Assembly (NCBI GenBank): GCA_002005505.1
Contig: KV908535.1
Coordinates: forward strand, 193,352 to 250,851
Direction of reading: 5' to 3'
DNA: 57,500 nt
Origin: Botryococcus braunii
Taxonomy: Eukaryota; Chlorophyta; Trebouxiophyceae
Shown: positions 1 to 42,339 of the stretch, piece by piece
Layout: each line of letters opens with the position of its first letter
Position numbering within the stretch: position 1 is the stretch's first letter
Made by a program: the position numbers and the translations under genes
Notes under the pieces: model-generated
Database searches by the model: none
What the model was told of the DNA's origin: nothing
What the model saw: the letters and a program-made list of their open reading frames with translations, nothing else

Positions 1-4567
<4,567 letters not shown>

Positions 4568-5548
4568 GAGTAAACCTCATGATCATATCTCCGCGTGTGC
4601 CGTGTCAAGCACACTTTACACCTTTTCTAGTAAGCCTCAGCATGTGCCTCGCTGAGGAGATTGTGTCGCCATAATGAGGACAGTGCTATGTAATGTTCTT
4701 CGCAATCAAATCTTCGTTGTCTTCTTCGCAATCTGTGTAAAAAAGACCAGCAAGAGTAGCCTCCTCCGCCATCTCCTCCTTCTTCTTCGTACTTCTTCTT
4801 CATCTAAAGGGCAACGGCCCCAAACTTTTAGTAAAGATGAAGTGAACATGTGTACTCATGTTTAGCAACACCTTGCGTAAGGCAGGCGCGACCTTATTGT
4901 GGCAGCTTCTGAGGTCAGCATGTGTTTTGTGTTCTCCCTACCCTGCACGAGAAGTGACTAGATCACTGGGACCATTGAGACCACATGGGACCCAGTAGTT
5001 CCAAGATATTGTTTTCTCTCTCCTCAAAAGTGCGTATATACAACGTACATACGATACGTAGAGTACGTATACGTATCTTGTGGACAAACAAACGTTGCGG
5101 ACGCGATTGCAACTGCCTGGGTGATGGTGTGTGGAAAATTGATGGACCAAAAACTTTGTGTGTCACCCTCTGGACAAGGCTTACGTCTGTCAGCGCCACA
5201 GCGTCTCTTATTGCACATGGCTTCAAAACGCCAGCGACAATGCAGAGCAAGGACAATAGGTTGGATAGGCTTCATTCCTCTTCTCAGCCTCTGGGCGGTA
5301 CCATCATGAATTGGGGCTGATCTTGGGGATACGGGTCACTTTCGAACCGGGATGGGGCTTGGAGCCTGCCGTACCCCAGGACCTAGACCGGCAAGTAGCA
5401 CATTCCATGCAGGTAAAATAACGATGGACCAGATCGGGAAGGGATGAGTCTCGTCGCAGTCGATGTGCTGGAGACCAGATAAGACGGGGACAATGACCCC
5501 CGGGTGGGCCAAGAAATTGACACGATAAAAATAGGACCAGGATAGGTC

Positions 5549-5836
5549 ATGGAGTGGATAGGACAAGGGCTCTGTACAGGAGAGGCCCAGCAATACTGGA
5601 TCAGGGTGCCCCGGCCGCCATCCCCATCCCGAATTAAGTCCCAGACGTTACAATGTACTCCCCAGCGTCATGAAAATGGGCAGATGGCAGCTGTCCGGTC
5701 CTTTTACGATGGAGCCGCGAATTCTCGACGTAGAGAATGCGAGTCGTCTGATGCATTGGTCCACGCGAGCGGGACGATGTTGGAGCAGTGTGTGTTTGCA
5801 GATATGGCGACACAACGGGGAGGGATAACTTCCTAG
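5549..5836 (+). CDS. Possible 5' coding exon, unrecognised
   Basis: An open frame whose second half, from the in-frame ATG near 5684, reads like ordinary protein ([18 protein letters not shown], then [15 protein letters not shown]). It is followed by a GTGTGT that could be a donor before the large microsatellite. If real it may be the first exon of the gene continued at 6716. The upstream part (about 5336-5640) is open on the minus strand too and resembles repeat sequence. Support is weak. Confidence 0.22.
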   Translation: MEWIGQGLCTGEAQQYWIRVPRPPSPSRIKSQTLQCTPQRHENGQMAAVRSFYDGAANSRRRECESSDALVHASGTMLEQCVFADMATQRGGITS

Positions 5837-6026
5837 GCTCACAAAAGCAGTAGGGGACAGAGGAAAATTGAGAGGAGGAGGGGCACACATAGGAAGGAGG
5901 AAAAAAAAAGGCATGCATGCACCGCCAATCCTCCCACACATACATGCACACCCCGACAAAATGAAGAGTTAATCTGGGAGGTGGGCGGGGGAGGGAAGTG
6001 GAGGGCCATGGTGAAATCGGGACGCA

Positions 6027-6612
<586 letters not shown>

Positions 6613-6715
6613 AGGGGCAACGAAAGCGGGGGTTGGGGAGGGAGAAGGAGGGGGAGAGAGGGGGAGAGAGAGGGGGGGTTTTGGGAAAGAGGGGAACCGG
6701 AGAGACCAGGGGGGC

Positions 6716-7340
6716 ATGCACATGGGACGAGGCATTTGTGAGGGCACACAGCAAATGTACGACAGTGCTGGTCTTTTACGGGTGAATTGGGAGGAATGGG
6801 ATGTCAGGCAAGGCAAAGAATACGAAGAGGATCAAGTCCACGAACCTGTAGGTACATTGCTCTCCCAGATTTCACCGAATGTCTTCATTTTCAACCCCTC
6901 AGACCCATCTGTAGGTACATTGCTTTAAAACCCATCAGCATGAGAGGGGTCGGAACCCTGCAACGTGGAAAACCCCAGGGCAGGCCATCATCCGCCACTC
7001 CTTTCCTTGGCGCTGCCATGGTTCATGGGTGTATGTGTTTTCATCACCCTTTGCTTGCCCAACTTTCCTTGTGTTTGTGCATGGGTAAATTCTTTTGCAC
7101 AGTTCCCATTGCCCAAGAACCTTCTATCAACCGGAAAAGCAGTTTGCAGAAGTGATCAGATCTGTGACAAACCGCTCAGCAGCTAGACCAGGCACCGCCA
7201 CCCAGTCTAGCACTGCAGCTTCCAGGCGGAGAGACTCCTGCCGTGAGGCGGGCTCATGGGAAGCAAACACCAGCAAGCACCCATATCCCTCAGCGTTGAC
7301 CATCACTCCGGGAACTTGGTCTGCACTTGTAGCACTATAG
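6716..7340 (+). CDS. Unrecognised two-exon gene fragment
   Basis: Two stretches look like exons of one plus-strand gene. The first runs from ATG 6716 to 6847, encodes 44 residues containing [20 protein letters not shown], and ends before a GTAGGT donor in phase 0. The second starts at 7143 after a GGAAAAGCAG acceptor, also in phase 0 ([17 protein letters not shown], then Ser/Arg/Ala-rich), and reaches a TAG at 7338-7340. The acidic, Trp-containing first exon and polar second exon match no family I know. The start may lie upstream, since the frame is open into the microsatellite. The TAG may be intronic if splicing occurs earlier. Confidence 0.35.
6847..6926 (+). repeat. 16-base direct repeat pair
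   Basis: CTGTAGGTACATTGCT occurs at about 6845 and again at about 6909. The first copy overlaps the proposed donor of the 6716-6847 exon, so the second duplicates the same splice-site sequence about 64 bases downstream. Confidence 0.7.
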
Positions 7341-7858
7341 CTTCATTTCTCCACCTTGATGGCACAGAGGGGAAGACAGAAGACCTGCAAAACTTTCTAA
7401 GTGTTCCATGAAGTGGTGATTTTCAGGGTTCACTTCAGGTTCACTGGTACTCCCCTGGTTCCTGGATATGAAGGTGCTGTAACTATCCCCAAAAGTAATT
7501 GGCAATCCTTCATAGTGGGGTTGCAAACACCCTACTGGCATCTGCCAAGTGCAGTTCTTTCATGGAGGTGATTCTCTACCTGAAAAATTCCTACCCATCC
7601 TTAATCTAACATTCTTCCAATGTCAGGTGCATAGGGAAGTAAAATTTAAGTAAACCAACGGTATTGTCAACAGAAACCTTGAGAAATGCTGAAGAAAAGT
7701 ATGAGGAGCACAGTGGAGCACCATGGAGCACAATAAATGTAAACTTTCCATATTTTTGAAGGTCATGTGCTCTGTTAGGAAGTCTCCTAGCAAAATTTGC
7801 GAGTCACTGCGAATGAGCACAGACAAGCTATTGGATCATTGGTGGTGTTACGCGCACA

Positions 7859-7862
7859 TGTG

Positions 7863-7941
<79 letters not shown>

Positions 7942-7944
7942 ACG
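7859..7944. repeat. Microsatellite (GT)n
   Basis: About 40 nearly uninterrupted GT units, flanked by GCGCACAT and CACGC. No gene context. Confidence 0.96.
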
Positions 7945-8944
7945 CAAAGGGTCGTAATCTTTTGCCTGGAGGTCAATTTAATTTATTAATACCCTTTTTG
8001 TATTACTATCCGCCGTGGGCATGTTTTCGAGGGCGAGGGGGTTCTCATTCTATTGGTATGAGGGTTGTTCGAAGCTACAAAATACTGGACGAGCTGTTTT
8101 TTTCTCACATCTCTTGTCGGTGGTAGTCTGTTGGCTCAGGAGTGTACAAAATTGCAAATTATAACCCTGGGGTCCCAGATAGGGCTTGCAAAACCTGTGC
8201 ATTGTGTAGATAGACCCCAGAAGCCCTACCATGAGCATACTCCTGTCGAGCCAGAAACCTAAAGTGGGAGGAATAGAAAACTCCAGCTACCTGAACTGTT
8301 GTGGCTGGGCTAGCCTATTCAGAACTAGCAGGCTGAGCCCAAGCCCTAGGTGGGCCAGGTCAATACCTATGTAAAGGGAAGAGCTGGCTGGCAGGCGGAG
8401 CAGTCTTGAATGGCGGCCTGTCTCTGTCGCAGGACCACAAATTGGCTTAGGCATGGAGCGCCATTCCACCATCGACTGAACTTGTCTGGGCTGAGCACCA
8501 GCCGTACTACTTTCTCATCAGGCGCTCCCAAAGCACATCACTCCTATCTGCTGAGAATGCAGGCAGCAAACCTGTTCTTGTGCCTCTATGGTACATTATT
8601 CTGTTGACACCGGATCTGCACCATGTACATCCCTAGGGAGACAGAGATGTCCTATGCTCACAACCCATGATCCATCTCAGCGTGGGACTTTTAACCACCT
8701 GCAACACAGGAAAAAACCCACTACTTACCTAAATGTGTCATGGAGTACCACGACGTTTTACATTTGCTTCCCCCCGCCCCTCTGTTACTTTCCAGCATAC
8801 TAACACCCATCAACCCTCTTGTATGACATTCCATTCATTCTAGATGCATCACTTACTGGTGATACATATGTAAAAGGCTTTCAGAGCACCCATTGTCCCA
8901 CCCAAAAAGTTCTGTCCTAACACCCTTGTAAGCATGTATGGGGA

Positions 8945-9216
<272 letters not shown>

Positions 9217-11502
9217 TTAATTATGGCAATCCTATGTCAAGTTTATTTGCCCAAAAGCCAGAGCTGGTTTCTCTTGCCCAATAGGCTGAAATGAGTAGGT
9301 TCAACAAGATGGAGGTCAAAGACGGATGGAAAAATGGCTCTGGTTATGCATACAATGAGGCCTTAAACCGAATACCGGCATTTATTCTCCCTTTTGATGA
9401 GCCTGGCAAGGCTAGAAGGTCTTCTTACCGAAAAGCGAAAAGTCATTCCACCTGCTATGGGTCAAAAGGAGTGGCATGTCCACAGTTCCTGATGCGTTCT
9501 AACCTTGTTAAAATCTCATCACGGAGTATATCATAGGATTGGTTCAAATCCAAGTCACATCGTCCGGGAGAACCAGAGAAGGGACCTCCACAATTCCAAA
9601 GCCCGGTTACAGTTACAGAAACAATGAGGTTGACCAACACATCCGCACCACCCTTCTTTGATTCTGCGATGGGGTGTATGAGTGTGTACGGCCAGCACAG
9701 GGACACCAATCGGACGAGGTCGTTGGCCAACGGTGGTCCAAACGGTACCGCAGGGCACCTTGATTTGGGACCCCCGTTACAGCAAAGCCGGCATGCACGT
9801 GGGATGGGCGTCACGTCTTGACTTAATGCGCCCTTCCTCACTTGCACATCAACGTTTTCGCTTTTGCTGCACGCCCATGGGGGGCATAGCGACGCTAAGA
9901 CTGAATTTTTGACTCGCAACAAGGGGATCATTTAAGGGGTACGGTCACACTCCAGCTTTGTCTGTCGCGTGAGGGAGCTGGAGGATCCAGTTCCCCAGGC
10001 GGTGTTATTTTCCTGGGAATGACTGTCTCGCATATTCACTTCATACATCTACCCATTTCTTCTGGTTATAGCAAAACGCGGCTGTGGTGTCACGTCTTTG
10101 GTGGGAGGGCGTGGTGTGTAACCGCCAGTAAAGCTTGTGGTAAACACTGGAAACATGATCTTATGTGACTATGGAGTGTAAAATCGTTGCCATAGTCATT
10201 TCTGCAGTAAGGGTTGGCTGCGGTACAGAATGGGGCCTGGTGGGGCCGGCAGCTTTCCTGACGCAGTCAGGCAGCGTGTTGCTTCGTTGGGTCGAGGGAG
10301 TTTATATCTTTTCCAGCAATAGCTTAAAAACTGGCAAGGCAACGCATCCTGCAAGGCCAGAGTGCAAGAGAATTGAGTGGGTGTCTGGAAAAAGCGTTCT
10401 TTGACGGGCCTCGTCTCGCTTCCAAGGCAGTTCGGTTAGCCGTCCTTAAAGATGTCCGGAAGAGGTCTTAAATTTTGATCATGTAGGCGTTCATTGATAT
10501 ACTTCTTGGAAATCCCGTGGCCAGAGAGAACACGCACCTGCACGCTATCTCAGCTTATGGGGAGATCATCAGGGTTCCGTGGCTCAATGTGACATTTCAT
10601 TTGTGCTAAATCCCTATCTACATTGTCAATGTTTCCAGTGTTTTTAAGGATTGATTAAGCACGTGCACCATTACATTGAGCCATGAAATCCTACGGGTCT
10701 CTCACTTCGCTGGGGTAAGTGGAGATGTGTTTTCCCTCTGGCCCCGGATGATGAAAGTTGTGAAGGAATGCCTACATTTTCAAAAATAAAGATGCTCTCC
10801 GGTCATCCTGCAGGACGCCCTTTCTCAGAATGGCGAGACCATGCCCTGTGATACTGGGTCCTGCCATGCCCCAAGGAATTTACTTGCACGCTTGTCCTCG
10901 AGGGTTGCGGTGCCATGTAATTTTTTATTTTATTGCCCAAAAGCGTGAGAGTTCCCTCCATCAAGCCAACCAGCACACTGGCTGGCTGCATCAGGAAAGC
11001 TGCTGCTGACTAAGCCTGTGCTACCTCTCATCTGGGAAACTGGGAGCTAGCGCTGGAGAGGGGATATCTGGGACCTCCAGACTGTGCGGCCTCAGAGTTT
11101 CTAACTTTGTGAGGCAATGAACCATGGCATTCTTAATTACTGTAGGAGAAAAGGGTGAACCTGTCTTCGTCGTCTCAGCATAGGCCTGCAGTCCATGGAT
11201 TTTCCAAGCAGAGCGTACTCAAGGGCAACTGAGTTTCGTGAACCCATAATGGCTTAGTGAAGGCCACCTGGGTACTACTGGTATCTTGATAGAATTGCAA
11301 GAGGAATGCGATTGAGTAAGGGCTCAAAAAGTATTCCCAACTCTATGAAAGTGTGATACTAGGGCTGGGACGTTCGAGGAGCAGCAGCCTATTGTAGACA
11401 AACACACCGATTTGAGTTAGTATGTTTCAGAGTTCATTTTCTTATCAAGGAGCCCAAGAAAAGTACTCTGGATTAAGTTACTCCCTTGTTTTTTTTTTGG
11501 TC

Positions 11503-11503
<1 letters not shown>

Positions 11504-11540
<37 letters not shown>
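11504..11540 (+). repeat. Poly-T run
   Basis: About 37 T residues, preceded by a shorter T run and followed by AATAC. On the other strand this is poly-A, as at the 3' end of a retroposed copy, but I see no target-site duplication or recognisable body next to it. Confidence 0.9.
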
Positions 11541-11544
<4 letters not shown>

Positions 11545-12645
11545 CTTTTTTAGACCCACAGTTTTCGGGGCTCACTTGCAGCTTTCGAGGTTCATTTTCC
11601 ATGGACTTGGTGCGACAGAGTTGAAGAAATTTGATGCAGGATGCGTTTGTCATGAATTGTCTGATTGTTGGCGGTTGTTGGGTCTCAAACTGGGTTGTGC
11701 CTAAATGAAATCTTCGCCACTCCCGTTCATTCTCTTTTAAACGCCTGGGGATTGGCTGTTGAGTGTGAATGTGCTTTGATTTTGGGGCATTGAGGCGGCT
11801 TGCAGGTGTAATGCAATTGTTTTATTATTGACACTAGGGGGATGCGAAGTGTTGCTGTGTCCGGGGGATTGGAGCGGTTTAATAGTCCATCCCAGGGCAG
11901 CAACAATGGGTCTCCTCACACTAGTCAAACCTATCGAAGACCATCGCTCCCTGAAGAGGGCTTGCGACAACAAGCTAGGGATGCTGAACCTGTGAAAACG
12001 GGCACTGCACGGTATGAGCTTGTAGCGAGCTTTTGTCCTTTTAGTGTGAATCTTGTAGAATATTCTGGGAGTGCTGTTGTTTCCTTATGAGGGCCGTCTG
12101 TCAGGTCATACGATATCTTATTTTTGACGTACATCATACCCCAGTTTCTGTGGAGAGGCATCCATATAAGGAAGAAACATCAGGAAATTGGAATCAAGCT
12201 GCAAGGAAAACAAATTGCAAACAAGCGTGTGAGAGCCTTGGATCTTTCTGCATCGGAACCATCTTGTATATACAGAGTGTCAAATTGTTGCGAGAAAAGA
12301 GGATTGTGTGGTCGTTTATCAGATCAGGAAAGCAAAAAGAAAAGGGGGTTGGGCAGTGAAGGAGGGAAAGGAAAGATATCATTTTTTGCCCTTTGTTTGG
12401 CACTAATTTGGTGTTTACTGTAGGTAGCGCATCGATGTAACTTTGAAGGCTTTGTGTAGTATTTCTGAGAGACTGCATGATCGTGTGTTCTCTCTCTGGT
12501 TGTGCTGAAATAATGGGGTCATCGTCCTTGATAGCCAGGTTAAGACTCTTTACAATATCTCTGTCAAGGGATTCAAGGCAGAAAGATCCAAGCCAACATG
12601 AAACGTTGCCATCAAAAGAGGGGGATTGTCTATGTTGCTCTGCAG

Positions 12646-12829
12646 GGGCAGGAAAGGTAGTGGCTATGCACTTCTGGAAGCTAAGTTGCAGCACCACATC
12701 GAGCATGAGGACAGGCGGGTCAAGGAGCTGACAGAGGCAATTCTTTATGACTTCTTACCTTCTGCGATGGATGTCATGCTTCCAGCTACAGCTGATCCTG
12801 CATCCGAACTCCACATGGATCGGTGCAGG
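12646..12829 (+). CDS. Candidate upstream exon of the large ankyrin/helical-repeat gene
   Basis: Starts after a TTGCTCTGCAG acceptor and encodes a helical segment (YALLEAKLQHHIEHEDRR, then VKELTEAILYDFLPSAM). It ends either at an AGG/GTGATG donor (12829) or at CTT/GTTAAG (12855). Its phase does not join directly to the exon at 13768, which needs two preceding bases, so one or more exons between them are missing or this exon belongs elsewhere. Confidence 0.4.
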
Positions 12830-13767
12830 GTGATGCCCATGCACAGTCAAGAGCTTGTTAAGAACATGTTCATTGGGCTTCGCGCTTAAAGCTACACGAG
12901 TGTCTAAGCATCCTGGTCATTGGTGTTGAGATAGGCAAAAATAACAAGGTTTTATCTCTGCGGTTGGAATTTTTTGCAGAGATAGATGGTACAGTGGTGC
13001 CCGGCTGGGTACACTTTCAGTAAAGGCTGTGGAGGTTGCGAGGCGTAGTGGGTTGTGCATCTCAGTCTGGCATCTTTTTGTCATCGTGGTAGTATCTTGA
13101 GCATGTTCAATGACAAATCCGGGGGTTCAATTGTCAGTACGGTCATCCATGAGATCCTAGAGGATTTTGAGGGTCAATGACAAATTGTCATGGATGCTTT
13201 GTTTATTCCATGCAAACACATGTGCATATGTCTCAGCAATATTGCCCTGTCTGCAGCCCTTTGCTGTGGGAGGTTTATGCAACCTCCATGATGAACCATT
13301 GATGTAGAGCTGGCGTTGTGCAGGCTGTGGCTGGTGCAGCATTGTGCATTGGGAGCCTCATGAATGCACCGCCAGGTTTCCTGGAATTCTTGCTATGCGT
13401 GCCTTGGGCAAATTTGCAAGACCTTTTCCCCAGGTTTGACTTTCCTATGCTTTATTTCTGTGGCTTAAGGTTTTGCAGTGCACCTCATTGAAATTGATTT
13501 TGTTCCCTGTACGGCAGCCAGTTTTGGTGCTCGTAGTTATTCTGGATGCCTTAACAGAATATAAGCATGCATGAGGTTCTTAAGAAAATGTCTGCGGTTC
13601 TATGTCCTGGTCAACATGTCCCTGTTTCTGATGCCAGGGGAACACAACGTACCCTTCGGTCGTACCTTTCACCAGCAGGAGATTAAAGCAATTAGATATG
13701 GTTTTAATATTGACATAAATTTAACCCTGGGGGGGTCTTGAGGTGGATTGCATTGGGCTATCTGCAG

Positions 13768-30944
<17,177 letters not shown>

Positions 30945-31027
30945 TCGTTTTCGCCGCTTTCCAAAGAGGAGTGATGAGGTGGGTAAGTATTGTTTGAACA
31001 TGGGCCTCAAGAATTCGACCCTGTCGT

Positions 31028-31168
31028 CTTGAAGATGAGCTTACCGTCCTTGATAGACCAGGACTACTGGCTTGGAAAGTGCGTGGATGGCCCACACATC
31101 CAGGCCTTCCACGCACTTTCCAAGCCAGCAGTCCTGGTCTATCAAAGGATGGTAAGCTCACCTTCAAG
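31028..31168. repeat. Long foldback (60-bp arms), hairpin
   Basis: Left arm 31028-31087 and right arm 31108-31168 are reverse complements with only about three substitutions and one one-base indel, around a 20-base loop. A third, diverged direct copy of the central part of the left arm (about 31154-31200, sharing CTTGGAAAGT) follows. It begins 83 bases after the stop of the large gene, so it may be in its 3' UTR. It could be a small foldback transposon or a hairpin RNA precursor; the sequence alone does not decide. Confidence 0.85.
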
Positions 31169-31200
31169 TGCCAGGACTGTTGGCTTGGAAAGTATGTGGA

Positions 31201-34011
31201 AAGATGGGTTCCGTGCACCTCAGGCCTTGGAGATTTTTTTGTGCTTTTGTGGGCTCTGTGGTTCACAGCACCTAAGCACCTTTCGTCCATCTGGTTGAAA
31301 GACAGAAAGGTGGCGTGCATGGTGCTGCTGTGGCATTATGACGTGGAGTTACTAGACTAGACCCATCACATGTAGAAGCATAAGAGTTGGATTGGCTTGC
31401 TGGTTGTGAGAGGACAGCACAACGTGTGATATAGGGGGATAAAGTAAAACATATCTAAGCAAATACACAGCACGTGGCCTGCCTTTGGAAGCTAAGGCTG
31501 ATAGTGAGGTATTACTCCATGCCGATGTAGTCGCTAGATGAATGCATGCTATATGAACGCATTTTATGGCCTTCCAGGGGTGAAGGCCAGTAGATGGATA
31601 CACACAGGAGGGAAGAGGTGGGGTAGTAAGAATGCAGGCCAGTGATGCTTTGGTAAGGGATTGCAGCATGGCATGTTGGGAAATTGTCACTGCTTTTTGT
31701 GTTGCAGGGCTGCCTTTCAATGGTGGCATTGCACAAAGGTTGGGGCCACTGAAGTCTGGGAAGTGATCGGAGAACAGTGACGCCTCAAATTTTACACATC
31801 CTTTTAACTTAACCTGACGTGACTGATCGTTGATGTAGAGGGTATTAGAGGGAACATGTGAATATTTGCTTTTTTCTGATTTTTGGCGGGCTAGATTAGA
31901 GTGATGCGAGAGCAGCAAGCTGATATTTGCATCAAAAGGCCACCAGCCTCATAGTCATTTCCGTGCATGTGTAGGGTGGGGAAACTTACAAGTTTGGCTT
32001 GTTGGCAAGGGCCTGCTGCCATTGAAGGGGTCCCTAAGGGCAGTTTGCATATTTGCACTCCCAAGGTCAACAGCTATTTCATAAAAGCAAGCGTTTTGTC
32101 TGATTATGGGTTTACTAACCTCAACAAAGAGCCAATTTTTTGGCGAAACCGGGAAGGCTCGAGTGCTTTTCACTATTACGCCACCAATGGGCACAGTTGG
32201 AAAGTATCTTGGTCGATTCCATGGCAATGTTTGCACGCAGATGATAAGTGTAATGGCTTCAATGGGACTTGCAGGTGTTTGTCTGGGTGTGGGGCATATT
32301 GCATTCTGGTGCATCTGCTGCTGACTAAGAAATCACAGAGGTTTCTGGTGGTTTTGTTTTGTTTGAGGTCATTGTTTGGGATAACGAACATCTCCGCTCA
32401 CAATATCTTTCTGGACTTCGCTGTTCTATGTAGGCGGGAATGGTGTTGGCACCTCGATGAAATGATTATATAATATATGTTTGCGTCAGGGATGCGTCAG
32501 CCCAGTTGCCACAGGTTGACCTGTGCAGGAGCTTGTCTGTGTGTGGTTTGCAGCCCATGCGTGAAACATATGGAAAGGAATGTCTGGGATGAGTGCGACA
32601 CGTGCACGCATGGTATAAGCAATGCTCAAAGGATGAGTATTTGCATACTGCTGCTCACCAGCCCTTTCTTCCTGAGACCTTGGCCAATTGGAAGGGTGTT
32701 CGGATCAGATTTTGCTTTTCTTGGTCTGATTGAATTCAAGGCCTGAGGCTGGCAGAGTATCTCGATTAAGGCTTGGAAGTACTAGCATTGCCGTCAATAC
32801 TGTTTGCGCTGCATATAGGCAGCAGGATCTCCACATGCACTGGAAGTGGACACTCGTATCAAGCAGCAGTTACAAATTGATTGCCTTTTGTTACAGGGAG
32901 AGTGGGCGAGTTGGATCTTAGTGGCTCATTTCCCTTCCTTTGATTGTTTCATATTTCCGTTTTTAGTGGCTGAGAATTACGGCAGTTTCGAGAATGGTGA
33001 CTATGATTTGCGTACAACTGCTAGTTCCTAGCATTGCTCTGTGGCATTTCCGTCCCAAATGTATTCATACTGGGCAGTATTGGGCTAGGACTGCACACAT
33101 CGACGTGTATGACAAATAAAACCACGATGTATCGTGGTGAATATTGCAGCGTACTGTTGCAGGGGCATGTTTGGGTGGTTGCAGTGTGGTCAAAGGCATG
33201 CTTGGCGAGCGCGCAAGGTGCCAGAGGATTCATCAGATGGTTCCTTTGGGGCAGGGCTATGCCTTGTGGACATACGCCTCAATAGCAGCGCAGATATGAG
33301 GGATAGCAATCTGGTGTGGCTTGTGAAGTTGTGATCCAGGAAGGTGCAGAAGTAAGGAGTCGTCCTCAAGTTTTGGGAATATGATGTGGCGAACAATTTG
33401 GAGTGAAGCCGCTATAGATGCCCTGGAGCTAGGTTTAGAGACTTCCTGTTCTTTCCAATTTGCGTCTGATTTTGACGTAGTGCAGCAGTATGATTCGACC
33501 ATACATCATAGTGTGTGTGTGCGCGTCATAGTTAAGCAATCATCTGCTGATTAGCTACTTGTTTAATGACTTCCAATCTTGCAGTTAATGTCCTTGCCAG
33601 GATAAGAATATGTCAAGTGGCTTTTTGCAGCAAATGTTATGAACGCCTTTTGATTTTTTCTACCTCGGCGGACAGTGAGGGCATTCCTATATGGGCTTCC
33701 AATTTTCAGGTGTTCGGTTCACCTCTGTATGCACAGATTCACAGCCGGACTCCTGATCTCGGGTAATTAGCAGCTTTATAGAATGTAAAATATTTTCGCT
33801 AAATACTGCAAGCCTTGTGTTTTATCTGATGCATAAAATCTCATACACATAGATATACATGTGTTTATCTAGTCCTAGTCAACTCCCTGCAGGCCAGTGT
33901 GATGGCCACTGATCGTATTTTAAAATTTTAAGTGTGCCGGCTCCACATGGATTAGCCTGTGCAGAATGCACTAAACCACATGTATCGATATGTAACGGTA
34001 TAAAATTAACA
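31201..34011. other. 2.8 kb without a supported gene
   Basis: AT-richer sequence without long tandem repeats. Frames of 168 codons (31967-32473) and 188 codons (31918-31352, minus) occur but have no motif, splice context or coding-like composition. Nothing else recognised. Confidence 0.5.
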
Positions 34012-34285
34012 GTGAAGCCTATTCTAACCGCATACCATAAAGCCATTATGCAGGGACGCGGAATCTAGGGGCCAAATGTGCAAGGTGATATTATTTGTAC
34101 AAAGATTTCCTGGGGTTTTGTACTTCGGATAGGACATCTGTTCTAACCGTGCGCTGGAAGCCAATGATCAGGCGCAACATACCGAGAAAGCCATTTTCCA
34201 AGTTCAAAGTAAAGAATGAAGCCTGTCCTAACCGCACACCACGAATTTTGAACATAGAAGTGAAGCATGTCCTAACCGCAAACCA
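34012..34285 (+). repeat. Dispersed repeat cluster (GAAGCCTRTCCTAACCGCA family)
   Basis: A motif close to GTGAAGCCTATCCTAACCGC occurs at 34012, 34216 and 34260, with a weaker copy near 34135. The first copy continues through ACGCGGAATCTAGGGGCC (to 34073). The same combined unit occurs inverted at 47268-47329, and part of it inverted at 45190-45217. Both main loci abut a GA/CT tract. This looks like a decayed transposable element family. Confidence 0.75.
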
Positions 34286-34349
34286 CGTATCCTACACGCT
34301 GGTACCTGGAAGCTATGGGCAGCTGTGACGGGTGAAACATGAACAATGC

Positions 34350-34660
<311 letters not shown>

Positions 34661-34790
34661 CACCGAAGCCCCACACAAAGGCTTGGGAAAAGTCTGCGAA
34701 TCTCAAGTTGAGTGTTGCAGAGAGATCGAGTGTTCTGGAAAGTTGTCTTGGTGCCGTTAGTGTCAAGGGGAAAGTCCGCTCCATCTGTCA

Positions 34791-34909
34791 ACATAAAGGC
34801 CCTGTTGTACTGGGCTGCCCTTAGAAATAACTGTGCGCAGACTCAACAGCAGACATTTAACAGACTCTACTAACAGACACATAAAGGCCCTGTTGTAGAG
34901 TCTGCGCAC
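34791..34909. repeat. Small element with direct and inverted repeats
   Basis: A 19-base direct repeat, ACATAAAGGCCCTGTTGTA, at 34791-34809 and 34879-34897, interleaved with a perfect 12-base inverted repeat, GTGCGCAGACTC at 34833-34844 and its complement at 34898-34909. Each half is followed by CCTTAGAA. The arrangement suggests rearranged ends of a small repeat element. Confidence 0.75.
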
Positions 34910-34924
34910 TGTCCTTAGAAGGTT

Positions 34925-35615
34925 AAACGGGTGCACGACCCGGCACACGCGGAGACGAGATTATGTAAGCACCACCAATACTCTCCGTGGCCCCCATACA
35001 TACACGAAGTTCCTTTGTCTCCGGCATAACCAAGGCCCTGTCCCGTCGGTCAACTCTGCCGTGGATTGGATTATATGACCCAGGGCATGGATGCACGTAC
35101 CATGTACGTTTACGAAGTCAATTTGAAAGTACGGTTCAATTTCGGTGGACCCTGACGCTTTACATAAAACTACGCTTCGGACTCTTGGTGCTGTGTAGGA
35201 TCCACCAAGGAAGTAAAAATCCCCTCAAACCCTCCACGTGAGAATAGTTTGGTCAGAGCGAATTGGACTCCCCTCTTGAAAAGTACCCTCCACGCGTACT
35301 GGGGTCCAATCCCACGCCTGCGCGATTGCGCTACGCGGCGCTACCAGGTGCGTTGTCGGCAGCCCCAGGCCCTAGTAAGAGGAATCACGAACAGATTGTT
35401 GTGCATGAGCCGTCCAAACTGCTGCTGTAGGGCAGAAAGTAGTGCTTTGGACAAAACGGGTTTCGCTTTTACTGGCGGGCCCACCGCCTGTTGCTTACGA
35501 GTACTAAAATCCGGTAACTTTGACGTTCACGCAGTTTACCAGACTCGGACCAAGTCTTTTGTGGATGATCTAGCAGGAGTATCTGCATTTTAAGCCTGGA
35601 TCTGAAGTGAGCACG
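34925..35615. other. Upstream region of the peroxiredoxin gene
   Basis: Presumed promoter and 5' UTR. A frame of 114 codons (35249-35593) stops 22 bases before the peroxiredoxin ATG. It has no recognisable domain and could be only leader sequence. GGGGTCCAATCCCAC near 35303 resembles a reversed T-loop but no complete tRNA is present. Confidence 0.4.
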
Positions 35616-42302
<6,687 letters not shown>

Positions 42303-42339
42303 ACTGGTGTTCCATCCACTTGCAAAAAAGATGGTGTCC

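Noticed and set aside
5336..5640. Minus-strand frame with GGTTCGAA, considered as SINE or LTR
   Set aside because: The box-B-like sequence has no matching A box upstream, and I see no terminal repeats or target duplication.
9455..9931. 158-codon minus-strand frame
   Set aside because: No recognisable motif, no splice context, scattered Cys/Pro composition; could be chance or old repeat.
35295..35360. Possible tRNA on the minus strand (T-loop-like GGGGTCCAATCCC)
   Set aside because: The distance to a D-arm-like segment is far too short for an anticodon arm, and no acceptor stem pairs.
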